Source: Armatimonadota bacterium (GTDB lineage Bacteria > Armatimonadota > JAAZEB01). Taken from it: 27,580 nucleotides of DNA. Shown one piece after another: positions 7,837 through 15,760 of this stretch (position 1 is its first letter; each line of letters opens with the position of its first letter). The notes under the pieces were generated by a model that saw only the letters and a program-made list of their open reading frames with translations, was not told where the DNA came from and did not search any database. The stretch lies in NCBI GenBank assembly GCA_012841485.1, contig DUUU01000286.1:1-27580 (forward strand), given 5' to 3'. Both the position numbers and the translations under genes were made by a program.

Positions 7837-8760
7837 ATGACACTGTCGCGAGCTGAGATGGCGGGCGTGTGGTCGGCGACGCCGACGCCGTTCACGGAGT
7901 CGATGGAGATCGATGAAGCCGCGGTCGAGCGCATGGTGGCCCATCACCTGCGCCTGGGGATCAAAGGTCTTTTCGTTGGTGGAACGTGTGGCGAGGGCCC
8001 CTGGATGACCGACGGGCAGCGGCGCACGCTTCTACGCGGCATCGTGCGCAGCGCGAAGGGCCGGCTCTTCATTGCCGCCCAGGTGACGGACAACTCCGCC
8101 GCGCGCATTCTCGAGAATATGCGCGTGGCTGCCGAAGAGGGTGCCGATATCGCCGTGATCGCCCCGCCCTACTTCCTCCTCAACGCCACCCCTCAGACCG
8201 TCCAGGCGCTCTACCAGCGTGCAATCCGCGAGAGCCCTCTCCCGGTGGGGATCTACGACCGGGGCACCCACTCCTCCATCGTGGTGTCCGACGATGCCTT
8301 GAAGGAGGTTTACGCCGAGGAGAAGGTGGTTCTGGTGAAGGACAGCACCGGCGAGCCGGGGCGTCGCGAGATTGCCCTCGCCGCTCGCGAGAAGCGTCCA
8401 GAGCTTTGCCTCCTCAATGGCAACGAGTTCAACTGCGTCGAGTACCTCCAGGCGGGTTACGATGGCCTGCTTCTCGGAGGCGGCATTTTCAACGGCTACC
8501 TGGCCGGCCAGATCATGGCGGCTGTGGCGGCTGGCGATATCGACCTCGCCAACCGCCTGCAGCAGCACATGAACCAGATGATGTACGCCGTCTACGGCGG
8601 CGAGCAGATCGAGTGCTGGCTCTCCGGCCAGAAGAAGCTCCTGGTAGAGATGGGGATCTTCGGCACGTGGCGGAGCTACCTCGACTATCCCCTCACCGCA
8701 TCGTGCGCGCGCGCTATCCGCGAGGTGATCGAACGCGATCGTGACCTGCTCTTTCCATAG
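7837..8760 (+). CDS. Dihydrodipicolinate synthase/N-acetylneuraminate lyase superfamily aldolase
   Basis: This 307-residue class I aldolase of the DapA/NAL superfamily would condense or cleave pyruvate-type keto acids through a Schiff base. Lys168 in VVLVKDSTGE is the expected Schiff-base lysine, Tyr140 in VGIYDRG the catalytic tyrosine, and GGTCGEG at 48-54 the carboxylate-binding loop. True DapA has an Asn-x-Pro-x-Arg-Thr sequence after that tyrosine. Here it is YDRGTHSSI, so the diaminopimelate-binding arginine is missing and lysine synthesis is unlikely to be its job. ATG 7837 is preceded by AGAGGAGAAG. The frame is open upstream to 7513, but that stretch overlaps the divergent gene and is not credible coding sequence. 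Confidence 0.88.
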   Translation: MTLSRAEMAGVWSATPTPFTESMEIDEAAVERMVAHHLRLGIKGLFVGGTCGEGPWMTDGQRRTLLRGIVRSAKGRLFIAAQVTDNSAARILENMRVAAEEGADIAVIAPPYFLLNATPQTVQALYQRAIRESPLPVGIYDRGTHSSIVVSDDALKEVYAEEKVVLVKDSTGEPGRREIALAAREKRPELCLLNGNEFNCVEYLQAGYDGLLLGGGIFNGYLAGQIMAAVAAGDIDLANRLQQHMNQMMYAVYGGEQIECWLSGQKKLLVEMGIFGTWRSYLDYPLTASCARAIREVIERDRDLLFP

Positions 8761-8815
8761 GCGCGATCACCCCGCGGGTTCCAGGCAGCCTCAATCCGAG
8801 GTACGCGGGCGCACC

Positions 8816-10150
8816 TCATTCGCGCGCCCAGAGCCGCGCATACAGCTGCGCGACCCGCCCTTGCAGCGTCTGGAGCCGGGTGACGGCATCCTGATCCCCG
8901 GCGACATGAGCGAGCATGGCATCGCCCTCCTCGGCACAGAGGGCATCATGAGCGGGAAAGACCTCGCGCTGGAGGAAACTGACGTATTTCACCAGGCGGA
9001 AGGGACCATAGGGCCGCGCGGCCGGCGCGTTCGGCAGGCTCTCCACGGCCACGGAGTAGCCGGCGCGGATCGCATCCCGGACGGCCGGGTAGTCCGGCGA
9101 GGGTGCCAGGACCACGGTATAATACCAGCCGTTGAGGCCGCGGTGAACGCCATGCCCATCCGAAACGCCTACGACGGGCACACGGTTGCCCTTCGCGGCC
9201 TCCTCGTAGTAACGCGCCACCTGAAGGGCATTCGACTCCGTCTGATGCAGCCAGAAGCCGCCGATCAGCTCGTAGGCATCGAAGGGCTTCTCGGCAAAGA
9301 GGCGGGAGATGAACGCCTCGGGCACGTTGTAGCGGTTGCCGGTGATCCAGTAGGGATGGCAGAAGATGCTGACTCCACCGGCCTCCCGGATCTTCTCCAG
9401 CGCCCAGAGGCAGGCCGCGTAGCTCTTGGGGTCGATCCCGGCCGGAAAATCCTTCAGTGACGCGGCGATCCGCTTCACCCCCTCCGCGTAGGCGGGCGTC
9501 TTGAAGAGGTCGTTCACACTGGACTTGCCGCCGAAGTGGACGAGGTGTACCCCGGTATCGGGGGCATGCACCTCCTCGCCTGGGAAGATGCGCAGGTCGA
9601 TGGGCAGGCCTTCGAAAGCCTGGATCGCCTCCAGCGAAGGCGCGTACTTATGGTGGTCGGTGAGGGCCATGAAGTCCATGCCCAGCTTGCGGTTATAGGC
9701 GGCGACGTAGGCGGGTGCCTCCTTGCCGTCGGAGTGGTGGGAGTGTTGGTGGAGATCTCCCTTATAGGGCTGGAGGGAGAAGAGGTCATCCGCGACGGCA
9801 TACACCCGGAAGCTGGCAAGGGCGCGCTTGGGATCGTTCCCGAACACCGCCACCAGGTACTCTTGCTCATCGGCGAAGCGGTGGGAGATGCGCAAGGCAC
9901 CCTCCGTGGGCCGCGCCTTGACCGTGGTGACTCCCGCGACATCACTGCCGGCTCTCCACTCCATCGGGTAGATGCGGACCTCATGCTCGATCTCTTCGAA
10001 GCGCGTGCCGGGCTGTGCCTGGAGGGTGAGGCTCGTCTCGCGCGCTAGGGGCACCACTTTGGGAGTTAGCTCGAACGCGGGAGCCGCCTGCGCCGAGACC
10101 GCGACGCCCATCGCCATCGCTGCTATCGGGAGACCTGCCAGCTTTACCAT
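8816..10150 (-). CDS. Secreted PHP-domain metal-dependent phosphoesterase-like protein
   Basis: This 444-residue protein has a signal peptide (MVKLAGLPIAAMAMGVAVSA, cleavage after about residue 22) and an N-terminal beta-rich region to about 125. A PHP domain follows with GDLHQHSHHSDG (131-142), ALTDHHKYAPS (162-172), GEEVHAPDTGVH (191-202), FCHPY (263-267) and GVSDGHG (328-334). These are the expected His/Asp/Glu metal ligands. The C-terminal 60 residues look helical and are unassigned. ATG 10150 follows AGGACGG; the frame continues upstream but with no better start. PHP proteins hydrolyse phosphoesters in the cytoplasm or as polymerase domains; this one is exported. Its substrate is unknown. 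Confidence 0.82.
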   Translation of the reverse strand: MVKLAGLPIAAMAMGVAVSAQAAPAFELTPKVVPLARETSLTLQAQPGTRFEEIEHEVRIYPMEWRAGSDVAGVTTVKARPTEGALRISHRFADEQEYLVAVFGNDPKRALASFRVYAVADDLFSLQPYKGDLHQHSHHSDGKEAPAYVAAYNRKLGMDFMALTDHHKYAPSLEAIQAFEGLPIDLRIFPGEEVHAPDTGVHLVHFGGKSSVNDLFKTPAYAEGVKRIAASLKDFPAGIDPKSYAACLWALEKIREAGGVSIFCHPYWITGNRYNVPEAFISRLFAEKPFDAYELIGGFWLHQTESNALQVARYYEEAAKGNRVPVVGVSDGHGVHRGLNGWYYTVVLAPSPDYPAVRDAIRAGYSVAVESLPNAPAARPYGPFRLVKYVSFLQREVFPAHDALCAEEGDAMLAHVAGDQDAVTRLQTLQGRVAQLYARLWARE

Positions 10151-10405
10151 CCGTCCTGTTCCTTTCCGTGGCCGGACCCGCCTGGCACGCCCAGAGACTG
10201 GTTGCCTGCGGCTCCGGTGGCGTGCCCTTCGGAGTGTGCCTGACGCCGGGTGCGCGACCGCGTCGGGCAGAGGGGCCAACCATACCCGCCTGATGGTTCC
10301 ACGCGGGCAGGCGCTCTCCTCCCGCGTGTTCAGGGAATGCTTGCTTTACGGATGGTGCCAGCTACGGCGAGAGTGTTGGCTTTGTTGGGGATGGGGGGGA
10401 TGCGT

Positions 10406-10465
10406 GGCGCGGAGCTGGAAGCTCCGCGCCCGGGTGTGCAGAAGCCCTTCGTGTATCGCACGGAG
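10406..10465 (+). repeat. Dispersed intergenic repeat B, copy 2, with perfect 11-bp hairpin
   Basis: 10406-10430 is a perfect inverted repeat: an 11-bp stem GGCGCGGAGCT with a GGA loop. 10424-10465 repeats 6729-6770 with two mismatches. On the minus strand the hairpin lies about 105 nt downstream of the aspartokinase stop, but no T-run follows, so it looks more like a REP-type unit than a terminator. Confidence 0.78.
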
Positions 10466-10491
10466 TCCGGTCTCCGCGCGTTCTGAACCTT

Positions 10492-10508
10492 CCTTATCTC
10501 GGAATCCC
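10492..10508 (-). repeat. Short intergenic repeat C, copy 1
   Basis: Read on the minus strand it is GGGATTCCGAGATAAGG, matching 22844-22860 at 16 of 17 bases. It begins 27 nt beyond the aspartokinase stop codon. Unlike the other copy, it lacks the second arm that would form a hairpin. Confidence 0.5.
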
Positions 10509-10535
10509 AACGATGGGCGCCGCCCTCTGCCAGGC

Positions 10536-11843
10536 TCAGTCTACGAAGGCATGGTAGATGGCCTGGACTGCGGGCGCGAAGTCCTTTTCGTCCACCCCAA
10601 TGATGATGTTGATCTCCGAGGAGCCCTGGGCGATGATGCGCACGTTGACCCCGGTGTTGGCAATGGCGGTGAAGAGGCGCGCGGCGGTGCCCACTCGGAA
10701 AACCATCCCCTCGCCTACGGTGGCGATGAGGGCCAGCCCGTTGACGATCCCGATTCGGTCCGGCTTTAAGGCGCGGTGGAAGTCGGCAATCAGCTCCTCG
10801 GCTTTATCGCCGAGTTCCTTGTCCTCGAAGATGACGCACATGGAGTCGATGCCGGTGGGGGCGTGCTCGAAGCTGATGCCGTGCGTCTCGATGATATCGA
10901 GTACCTTGCGCCCGAAGCCGCGCTCCTGGTTCATCAGCTCCTTCTCGATGTAGACCATGCTGAAGCCGGTGCGGCCGGCAACGCCCACGATCGGGGTGCC
11001 CGAGGCGTCGCGCGCCGGGGTGATCAGCGTGCCGGGTTCCTCGGGGGCGTTGGTGTTGCGGATGTTGATCGGGATGTTGGCCTGGCGAACGGGGAACATC
11101 GCCTCCTCGTGGAAGACGGAGGCGCCCATGTAGGAGAGCTCGCGCAGTTCGCGATAGGTTACCTCGCGGATTGGTTGCGCATCCGGGACGATGCGCGGGT
11201 CGGCCATGAGCAGGCCGGATACATCCGTCCAGTTCTCATAGACATCTGCGTCCACGGCGCGCGCCACGACGGCGCCGGTAATATCCGAGCCACCGCGGCT
11301 GAAGGTGCGAATGCCTCCATCGGCGCCACGTCCGTAGAAGCCAGGCACGACGAAAAGCCCGTCGCCCTGGAGCAGGGGGGCCAGGAGAGTATAGGAGGCG
11401 GGATCCAGGTGGCCATCGGGGGTGAGCCGAATGCCATCAGCAGGGTCCACGAAGCGCGCGCCTAGGTAATCGGCGATGATCCGGCCGGAGAGATACTCGC
11501 CGCGCGACGCGACATAGTCACGGCTGGTGCCCGACTTCAGCTGGCGCTCGATCTCAGCGAGTTCCCTCTCCAGCGGGGTCGAGACCTCCAGCTCGCGGGC
11601 AAGCTCCAGATAGCGGTCACAGATGATCTGATAGGGCTCGGCGAAGGAGAGACCGTGCTCTGCGAGTTGGTGGCAGGTATATAGGAGATCGGTGATCTTT
11701 TTATCGCTGGGATAGCGTTTCCCAGGCGCCGAAGGTACGAGGAAACGCCGGCGCGCGTCAGACCGAATGATGCTCTCAACCTTGCGAACCTGGGCCGCGG
11801 AAGCAACCGAGGTACCACCGAACTTGCAGACTACTGAACCCAT
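10536..11843 (-). CDS. lysC: Aspartate kinase with two C-terminal ACT domains
   Basis: This 435-residue enzyme phosphorylates aspartate in the first step of lysine, methionine and threonine synthesis. The kinase domain shows KFGGTSVA at 7-14, SRGEYLSGR near 113-121, and SRGGSDITGAVVARAVDAD at 182-200 with the following NWTDVSGLLMADPR. Two ACT domains occupy roughly 290-360 and 365-435; the second contains IIAQGSSEINIIIGV, the usual allosteric-site signature. The start is ATG 11843, with AGGAAG upstream. The frame continues to 12116 but the added residues are not kinase-like. The two ACT domains imply feedback control by an amino acid. No lysine riboswitch core is recognisable in the leader. 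No other lysine gene is certain nearby. Confidence 0.95.
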   Translation of the reverse strand: MGSVVCKFGGTSVASAAQVRKVESIIRSDARRRFLVPSAPGKRYPSDKKITDLLYTCHQLAEHGLSFAEPYQIICDRYLELARELEVSTPLERELAEIERQLKSGTSRDYVASRGEYLSGRIIADYLGARFVDPADGIRLTPDGHLDPASYTLLAPLLQGDGLFVVPGFYGRGADGGIRTFSRGGSDITGAVVARAVDADVYENWTDVSGLLMADPRIVPDAQPIREVTYRELRELSYMGASVFHEEAMFPVRQANIPINIRNTNAPEEPGTLITPARDASGTPIVGVAGRTGFSMVYIEKELMNQERGFGRKVLDIIETHGISFEHAPTGIDSMCVIFEDKELGDKAEELIADFHRALKPDRIGIVNGLALIATVGEGMVFRVGTAARLFTAIANTGVNVRIIAQGSSEINIIIGVDEKDFAPAVQAIYHAFVD

Positions 11844-12273
11844 CGTCTTCCTTACTTCTGGTCGTTGTATGCCGGGAGAATAGGGGCGTGTTTCGCCACG
11901 GCCCAGTTGTACTAATTCTACGTGGCTGCGGCTCTTCCTCGCTACTTTGAAACAGGAAACGCGGTCGAAGCCGCGCTGTGGTGGCCGCCGCGAACCGAAA
12001 TCGCCCTCCTGGCCTCCGGTCCCGCCCGATCTGCCAAGAGGATTCCCGGCGCCCGGAGCAAAGATCGGGAGAACGGTGAGCCAGCACGAGTGCGGGAGCA
12101 AACGTGCTCTCGACACGTCTAAGCGGTAAGCGGCCTCGGCAGTTCCGCGGGCCCACCACGCGCGCTGTTTCAGGGCTCATCTGGAGGGCAGGATCCAGCG
12201 ATACCGCCATGGAACACACCAGACGCACACGGCTGCGTCAGAGGAACCTGTGTGCTGGCGAGAGGAGAAGGGC
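11844..12273. other. Divergent intergenic region between lysC and the carbohydrate-binding-like gene
   Basis: This is 430 bp between divergent genes. I see a small perfect inverted repeat GACGCA/TGCGTC (12222-12239, 6-nt loop) shortly before the plus-strand gene and GAGGAG as that gene's ribosome-binding site. A TAGAAT at 11920-11915 (minus strand) could be a -10 box for lysC but has no good -35 partner. No riboswitch, T-box or small gene is recognisable. Confidence 0.5.
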
Positions 12274-12612
12274 ATGCGACACTTCGTCCGGCTGGAGAAG
12301 GTGCCTGCCGATTGGTCCGCGATGGGCGCCCTGGAGCTGGCGGTGCGCGCTGAATATGCCACCGGGGAGCGCGTGAGGGTCGTTCTGCCTTCGGATGATC
12401 CGGCGACACCCGGCACCGACCGCTACTCAGTCTCATCCACGGTGACGTGGACCGGCTGGAAGCGCCTGCGCTGGGATCTCAAGGAGTTTCGCCAGGAGGG
12501 AAACCCGGTTGGCTGGCACCAGATCGACAACCTGACCCTCGTTGGCGAGTGTTGGGGCAATCCAGGAGTGACCCAACGCTGGATTGATGATCTGATCCTG
12601 CGAACCCGCTGA
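12274..12612 (+). CDS. Small carbohydrate-binding-module-like (beta-sandwich) protein
   Basis: This 112-residue protein starts at an ATG with AGAGGAGAAGG upstream. The C-terminal pattern GWKRLRWDLKEF, then IDNLTLVGEC and RWIDDLIL, resembles the jelly-roll carbohydrate-binding or galactose-binding-like domains that end in a W/Y-x-D-D-L strand, usually appended to secreted glycoside-active enzymes. Here there is no signal peptide and no catalytic partner, so it is either a free-standing domain or a remnant. The family match is from pattern memory only. In-frame codons reach back to GTG 12250, which lacks a better ribosome-binding site. Confidence 0.55.
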   Translation: MRHFVRLEKVPADWSAMGALELAVRAEYATGERVRVVLPSDDPATPGTDRYSVSSTVTWTGWKRLRWDLKEFRQEGNPVGWHQIDNLTLVGECWGNPGVTQRWIDDLILRTR

Positions 12613-12974
12613 GTCGCAAGCCGGCCGTTGCCTGAGAACCACAAAGAACGCGCTCCTCCCACCCGGGAGCACGACGCATCGCGTCTCCTGACAGCTGACC
12701 GCGGATCTCCGGAGTGCCGCTGGAAGCCTTCACCCCGACCCTCCCCGCGCATGGCGAGAGGGTGTTGGTCACCCCTGAATGGCGCGGGCGTCCCGAGGCG
12801 GTTTGTCGGAAGGGAGTGCGCATGCCATCGAGAGTGCAGGCTCCTGCATGACGCCCTCCCCGCGTTTCCCACGGAGAGCTTCCGGGAAGATCCACTGGGA
12901 ATGGTGTAGCGCACCGGCAGTCCGGCGGGCTGACGGGCGCTTCCGATCCGATGGGAGGCCTGGAGGGGCGGACG
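12613..12974. other. Intergenic region with REP-like hairpin
   Basis: This 362-bp gap lies between two plus-strand genes. 12738-12763 forms a hairpin (ACCCTC ... GAGGGT with a GC-rich interior) inside a CACCCCGACCCTCC context, which resembles the CCCTCACCC-type repeats common between bacterial genes. A weaker GCTCC/GGAGC stem lies at 12652-12670, 40 nt after the preceding stop. I see no convincing promoter. Confidence 0.45.
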
Positions 12975-14366
12975 ATGGTACTGGAGACCGTGAGAAGTGA
13001 CGGGCTGGCGCACCTCTCCTACGTGTTGGGGGATGATCGGAAGGGCGTGTGCGTCATCATCGACCCGCGGCGCGATGTGGAGTTCTATCTCGATTGCGCG
13101 CGCCGCGCCGATACGCAGATCATTGGCATCATCGAGACACACATCCAATCCGACTTTGTTTCCGGCGCCCGAGAACTGGCGGTCGCCGCGGGTGCGCCGA
13201 TCTACGCGCCGGCCAGCGAGGAGTACGACTTCGAACATGAGGCGCTGGGCGAAGGCGACACGGTCGAAGTGGGCGGTCTGACCCTCCGCGTGTTGGAGAC
13301 ACCTGGGCACTCGCCGGAGCACATCTCGCTCCTGGTAGAGGGGGGCCAGGGCCTGGATGCGCCCTGGGCGGTGTTCACCGGCGATACCCTCTTTGCCAGC
13401 GAGATAGGCCGGCCCGACCTCCTCGGACCGGAGAAAGCAGAAAACCTGGCGCGGCAACTGTTTCGCTCGCTGCGCGAGAAGCTGCTGTGCCTCGAGGAGG
13501 GCACCCTTGTCTACCCCGCCCACGGTGAAGGCTCTCCTTGCGGGGTGCATATCGGCGGGCGCGACCTGACCACAATCGGCTACGAGCGCCAGCACAACCC
13601 CCGGCTGCGCGCGCAAGACGAGGCGGCTTTCGCCCGCGACCTTCTCTCGGCACTCCCACCGGTGCCCGGCTACTATCGGCGCGTGCGCCAGGTCAACGCG
13701 GCGGGCCCCCGGGTTCTCGGATGCGTGCCATCGCTCCAACCGCTCAGCATCGAGGAGTTCCGGAGCGCGCTGGATGATCCGGAGGCCATTGTCCTCGATA
13801 CGCGCAGCGTCGAGTCCTTTGCCGGAGGCCACATTCCTGGAGCGCTGAATATCGCCTTGCGCGAAAACTTTCCGATCTGGGCCGGGTGGCTGATACGCCC
13901 CGAGCGGCGCCTCCTCCTGGTGGTGACCGACGAGAACGAAGCCGAAATCGTGGAGCGCCACCTCTTACGCGTCGGTTTGGAGTGCACGGTTGGCTTCCTT
14001 CACGGGGGGATGAGCGACTGGTTCGAAGCCGGCCTCCCCTTCTCGCGCATGCTACAGATGAGCGTGCAGGGCCTGAGGGACCGTGTCGTCAACGGGCGGA
14101 GTGATGGATTGCAGGTAGTGGACGTGCGTGCCAGGGATGAATGGGAGGAAGGCCACATCCCCAAGGCGAGACACATCTACCTTCCGGAAGTGTGTGATCG
14201 GATGGGCGAGCTGGATCGCGACCGGCCGGTGGCGGTCTACTGCTCTACCGGGTTCCGTGGCGCTATCGCCGCGAGCCTCCTGCAGGCGAACGGCTTTCGC
14301 GAGGTACACAACGTTCCGGGCAGCATGAAGGCGTGGCGAGCGGCGGGGTATCCGGTCGAGCGGTGA
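12975..14366 (+). CDS. Persulfide dioxygenase-type metallo-beta-lactamase fused to two rhodanese domains
   Basis: This 463-residue protein probably oxidises persulfides and transfers sulfane sulfur. The N-terminal metallo-beta-lactamase domain (about 1-240) has THIQSDFVSG (55-64), TPGHSPEHI (109-117), FTGDTLF (134-140) and YPAHGEGSPCG (180-190). By ETHE1 alignment, His56, His112 and Asp137 are the Fe ligands. Rhodanese domain 1 (about 255-355) keeps DTRSVESFAGGHIPGALNI but has no catalytic cysteine (VVTDENEAE instead), so it is a pseudo-rhodanese. Domain 2 (about 365-463) has VYCSTGFRGA with Cys423 as active site. This order matches the CstB-type architecture known from sulfide detoxification. 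ATG 12975 follows GGAGGGG. No CstR-like regulator is adjacent. Confidence 0.9.
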   Translation: MVLETVRSDGLAHLSYVLGDDRKGVCVIIDPRRDVEFYLDCARRADTQIIGIIETHIQSDFVSGARELAVAAGAPIYAPASEEYDFEHEALGEGDTVEVGGLTLRVLETPGHSPEHISLLVEGGQGLDAPWAVFTGDTLFASEIGRPDLLGPEKAENLARQLFRSLREKLLCLEEGTLVYPAHGEGSPCGVHIGGRDLTTIGYERQHNPRLRAQDEAAFARDLLSALPPVPGYYRRVRQVNAAGPRVLGCVPSLQPLSIEEFRSALDDPEAIVLDTRSVESFAGGHIPGALNIALRENFPIWAGWLIRPERRLLLVVTDENEAEIVERHLLRVGLECTVGFLHGGMSDWFEAGLPFSRMLQMSVQGLRDRVVNGRSDGLQVVDVRARDEWEEGHIPKARHIYLPEVCDRMGELDRDRPVAVYCSTGFRGAIAASLLQANGFREVHNVPGSMKAWRAAGYPVER

Positions 14367-14469
14367 CACACCGGGGCGTGCGCCGTCACGAGAGGGCGTC
14401 CGCCCGGCCCAAAGATGGGGTGCAGGCCTCCGCAAAGGCTGTGGCGAACAGAGGCGCGGAGGTCATTGA

Positions 14470-15648
14470 GTGGCAGAAACAGCTCGGGCGGCAAGGCGGC
14501 GGCAGGTCCTGCTCCTGGTGGGGGCGACGGCACTTCTCGGGGTATCGAGCGGCATCTTCGAGACGACGTTCAACAACTTCCTGAGTGATACGTTCCACCT
14601 CTCGGCGGCAGCACGCGGCCGGCTCGAGTTTCCTCGGGAACTCCCCGGCTTTCTGACGGCGCTTCTCTCGGGGGCGCTCTTCTTTCTCATGGAGACGCGG
14701 ATCGCCGCGCTCGCCTCGTTGGGCATCGCCGCTGGGATGATGGGGCTCTCCTTGTGGGGCGGGCACTACCCCTCGATGCTCCTCTTCATGGTGATCTGGA
14801 GCGCCGGCACGCACCTGGTGATGCCTCTCCAGAACTCGATCACGCTTGCCCTGGCCGAAGAGGGGAAACAGGCGAGCTTGCTCGGCAGGCTGGGGAGCGC
14901 CAGCACCGCCGCCACCGTCATTGGATGCGGCTTCGTCTGGGCGAGCATCGACTCTCTCCATCTAGACTACGCGGCTATCTTCGCCGTCGGCGCCGTGGCT
15001 GCGACGGGAGCGGCGCTCTTCATGGCCACGATGCGGGTCCACTCCGCGGGCGTGCGTCGAAAGCCCTTTCTCGTGCGCCCTCAGTACGGTCTCTTCTACC
15101 TCCTATCGGTTCTCTTTGGGGCGCGCAAGCAGGTCTTTGTCACCTTCGGGCCGTGGGTGCTGATCAAGGTGTTTGAACAGCCGGCATCCACTTTCGCCCA
15201 GCTGTGGATCGCCAGCTCCATCATCGGTATCTTTCTGCGCCCGGTGCTAGGCGCCTGGATCGACCGCTACGGCGAGCGTCCCGTCCTGGTCATGGATGCG
15301 CTCCTGACGATCCTCGTTTGCCTGGGGTATGGGTTTGCCGAGCACCTTGGCCTCGGACGCCATGCTGTGCACCTGGTCTACCTCTGCTACATGATGGATC
15401 AGATTCTGTTTGCCACGGGCATGGCGCGCACCACGTACCTCGACAAGATTGCCGTGAAGCGGGATGACATTGCGCCCACGCTGTCGCTCAGCGTCTCCAT
15501 CGATCACCTGGTCTCTATGACCGTGCCGGCTCTCGGCGGCCTGCTGTGGGCCGCCTACGGCTATCCGAGTGTCTTCCTGGCGGCGGCCATGGTTGCTGTG
15601 GTCAACGGCGCGGTGGCCACGCGGATTCGCACGCCGGCACGCGTTTGA
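14470..15648 (+). CDS. Major facilitator superfamily transporter
   Basis: This 392-residue membrane protein has the alternating hydrophobic pattern of about 12 transmembrane helices, such as VLLLVGATALLGVSSGIF at the N-terminus and VFLAAAMVAVVNGAVA at the C-terminus. RPVLGAWIDRYGERPVL in the middle matches the cytoplasmic-loop motif (GxxxDRxGxR) of MFS carriers. The start is GTG 14470 with GGAGG 7 nt upstream. It is 103 bp after the rhodanese fusion and 112 bp before the FAD oxidoreductase on the same strand, so co-transcription is possible. The substrate cannot be told. Confidence 0.85.
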   Translation: MAETARAARRRQVLLLVGATALLGVSSGIFETTFNNFLSDTFHLSAAARGRLEFPRELPGFLTALLSGALFFLMETRIAALASLGIAAGMMGLSLWGGHYPSMLLFMVIWSAGTHLVMPLQNSITLALAEEGKQASLLGRLGSASTAATVIGCGFVWASIDSLHLDYAAIFAVGAVAATGAALFMATMRVHSAGVRRKPFLVRPQYGLFYLLSVLFGARKQVFVTFGPWVLIKVFEQPASTFAQLWIASSIIGIFLRPVLGAWIDRYGERPVLVMDALLTILVCLGYGFAEHLGLGRHAVHLVYLCYMMDQILFATGMARTTYLDKIAVKRDDIAPTLSLSVSIDHLVSMTVPALGGLLWAAYGYPSVFLAAAMVAVVNGAVATRIRTPARV

Positions 15649-15760
15649 TGCCCGCATCGCTGGGAAGAAGCGGGCGGGTCCTTGCGGCGGGGCGGCTCTC
15701 CGCGCGGAAGGTGAGAGCGCGCGCGGGCGAGAATCACCACTGTGAGGAGGGGGTGCAGGC

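Larger units (their letters stand above)
10151..10535. other. Intergenic region between lysC and the PHP gene
   Basis: This 385-bp gap lies between two minus-strand genes. It contains the hairpin and repeat B copy at 10406-10465 and the short repeat C unit at 10492-10508. I see no convincing promoter for the PHP gene and no small gene. Confidence 0.55.

Noticed and set aside
11844..12116. Lysine riboswitch or upstream extension of aspartokinase
   Set aside because: No lysine-riboswitch core sequence is recognisable, and the extra in-frame residues upstream of ATG 11843 do not resemble aspartokinase; AGGAAG supports ATG 11843.
13137..13166. Apparently broken metal site (HxQxDF instead of HxHxDH) in the persulfide dioxygenase
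   Set aside because: In ETHE1 the Fe ligands are the first His of the motif, a later His and an Asp; all three are kept here as His56, His112 and Asp137, so the iron site looks intact.
12423..13961. Minus-strand open frame of 512 codons
   Set aside because: It lies opposite the metallo-beta-lactamase/rhodanese gene, which has recognisable motifs throughout; the opposite frame is open because of high GC and has no domain.
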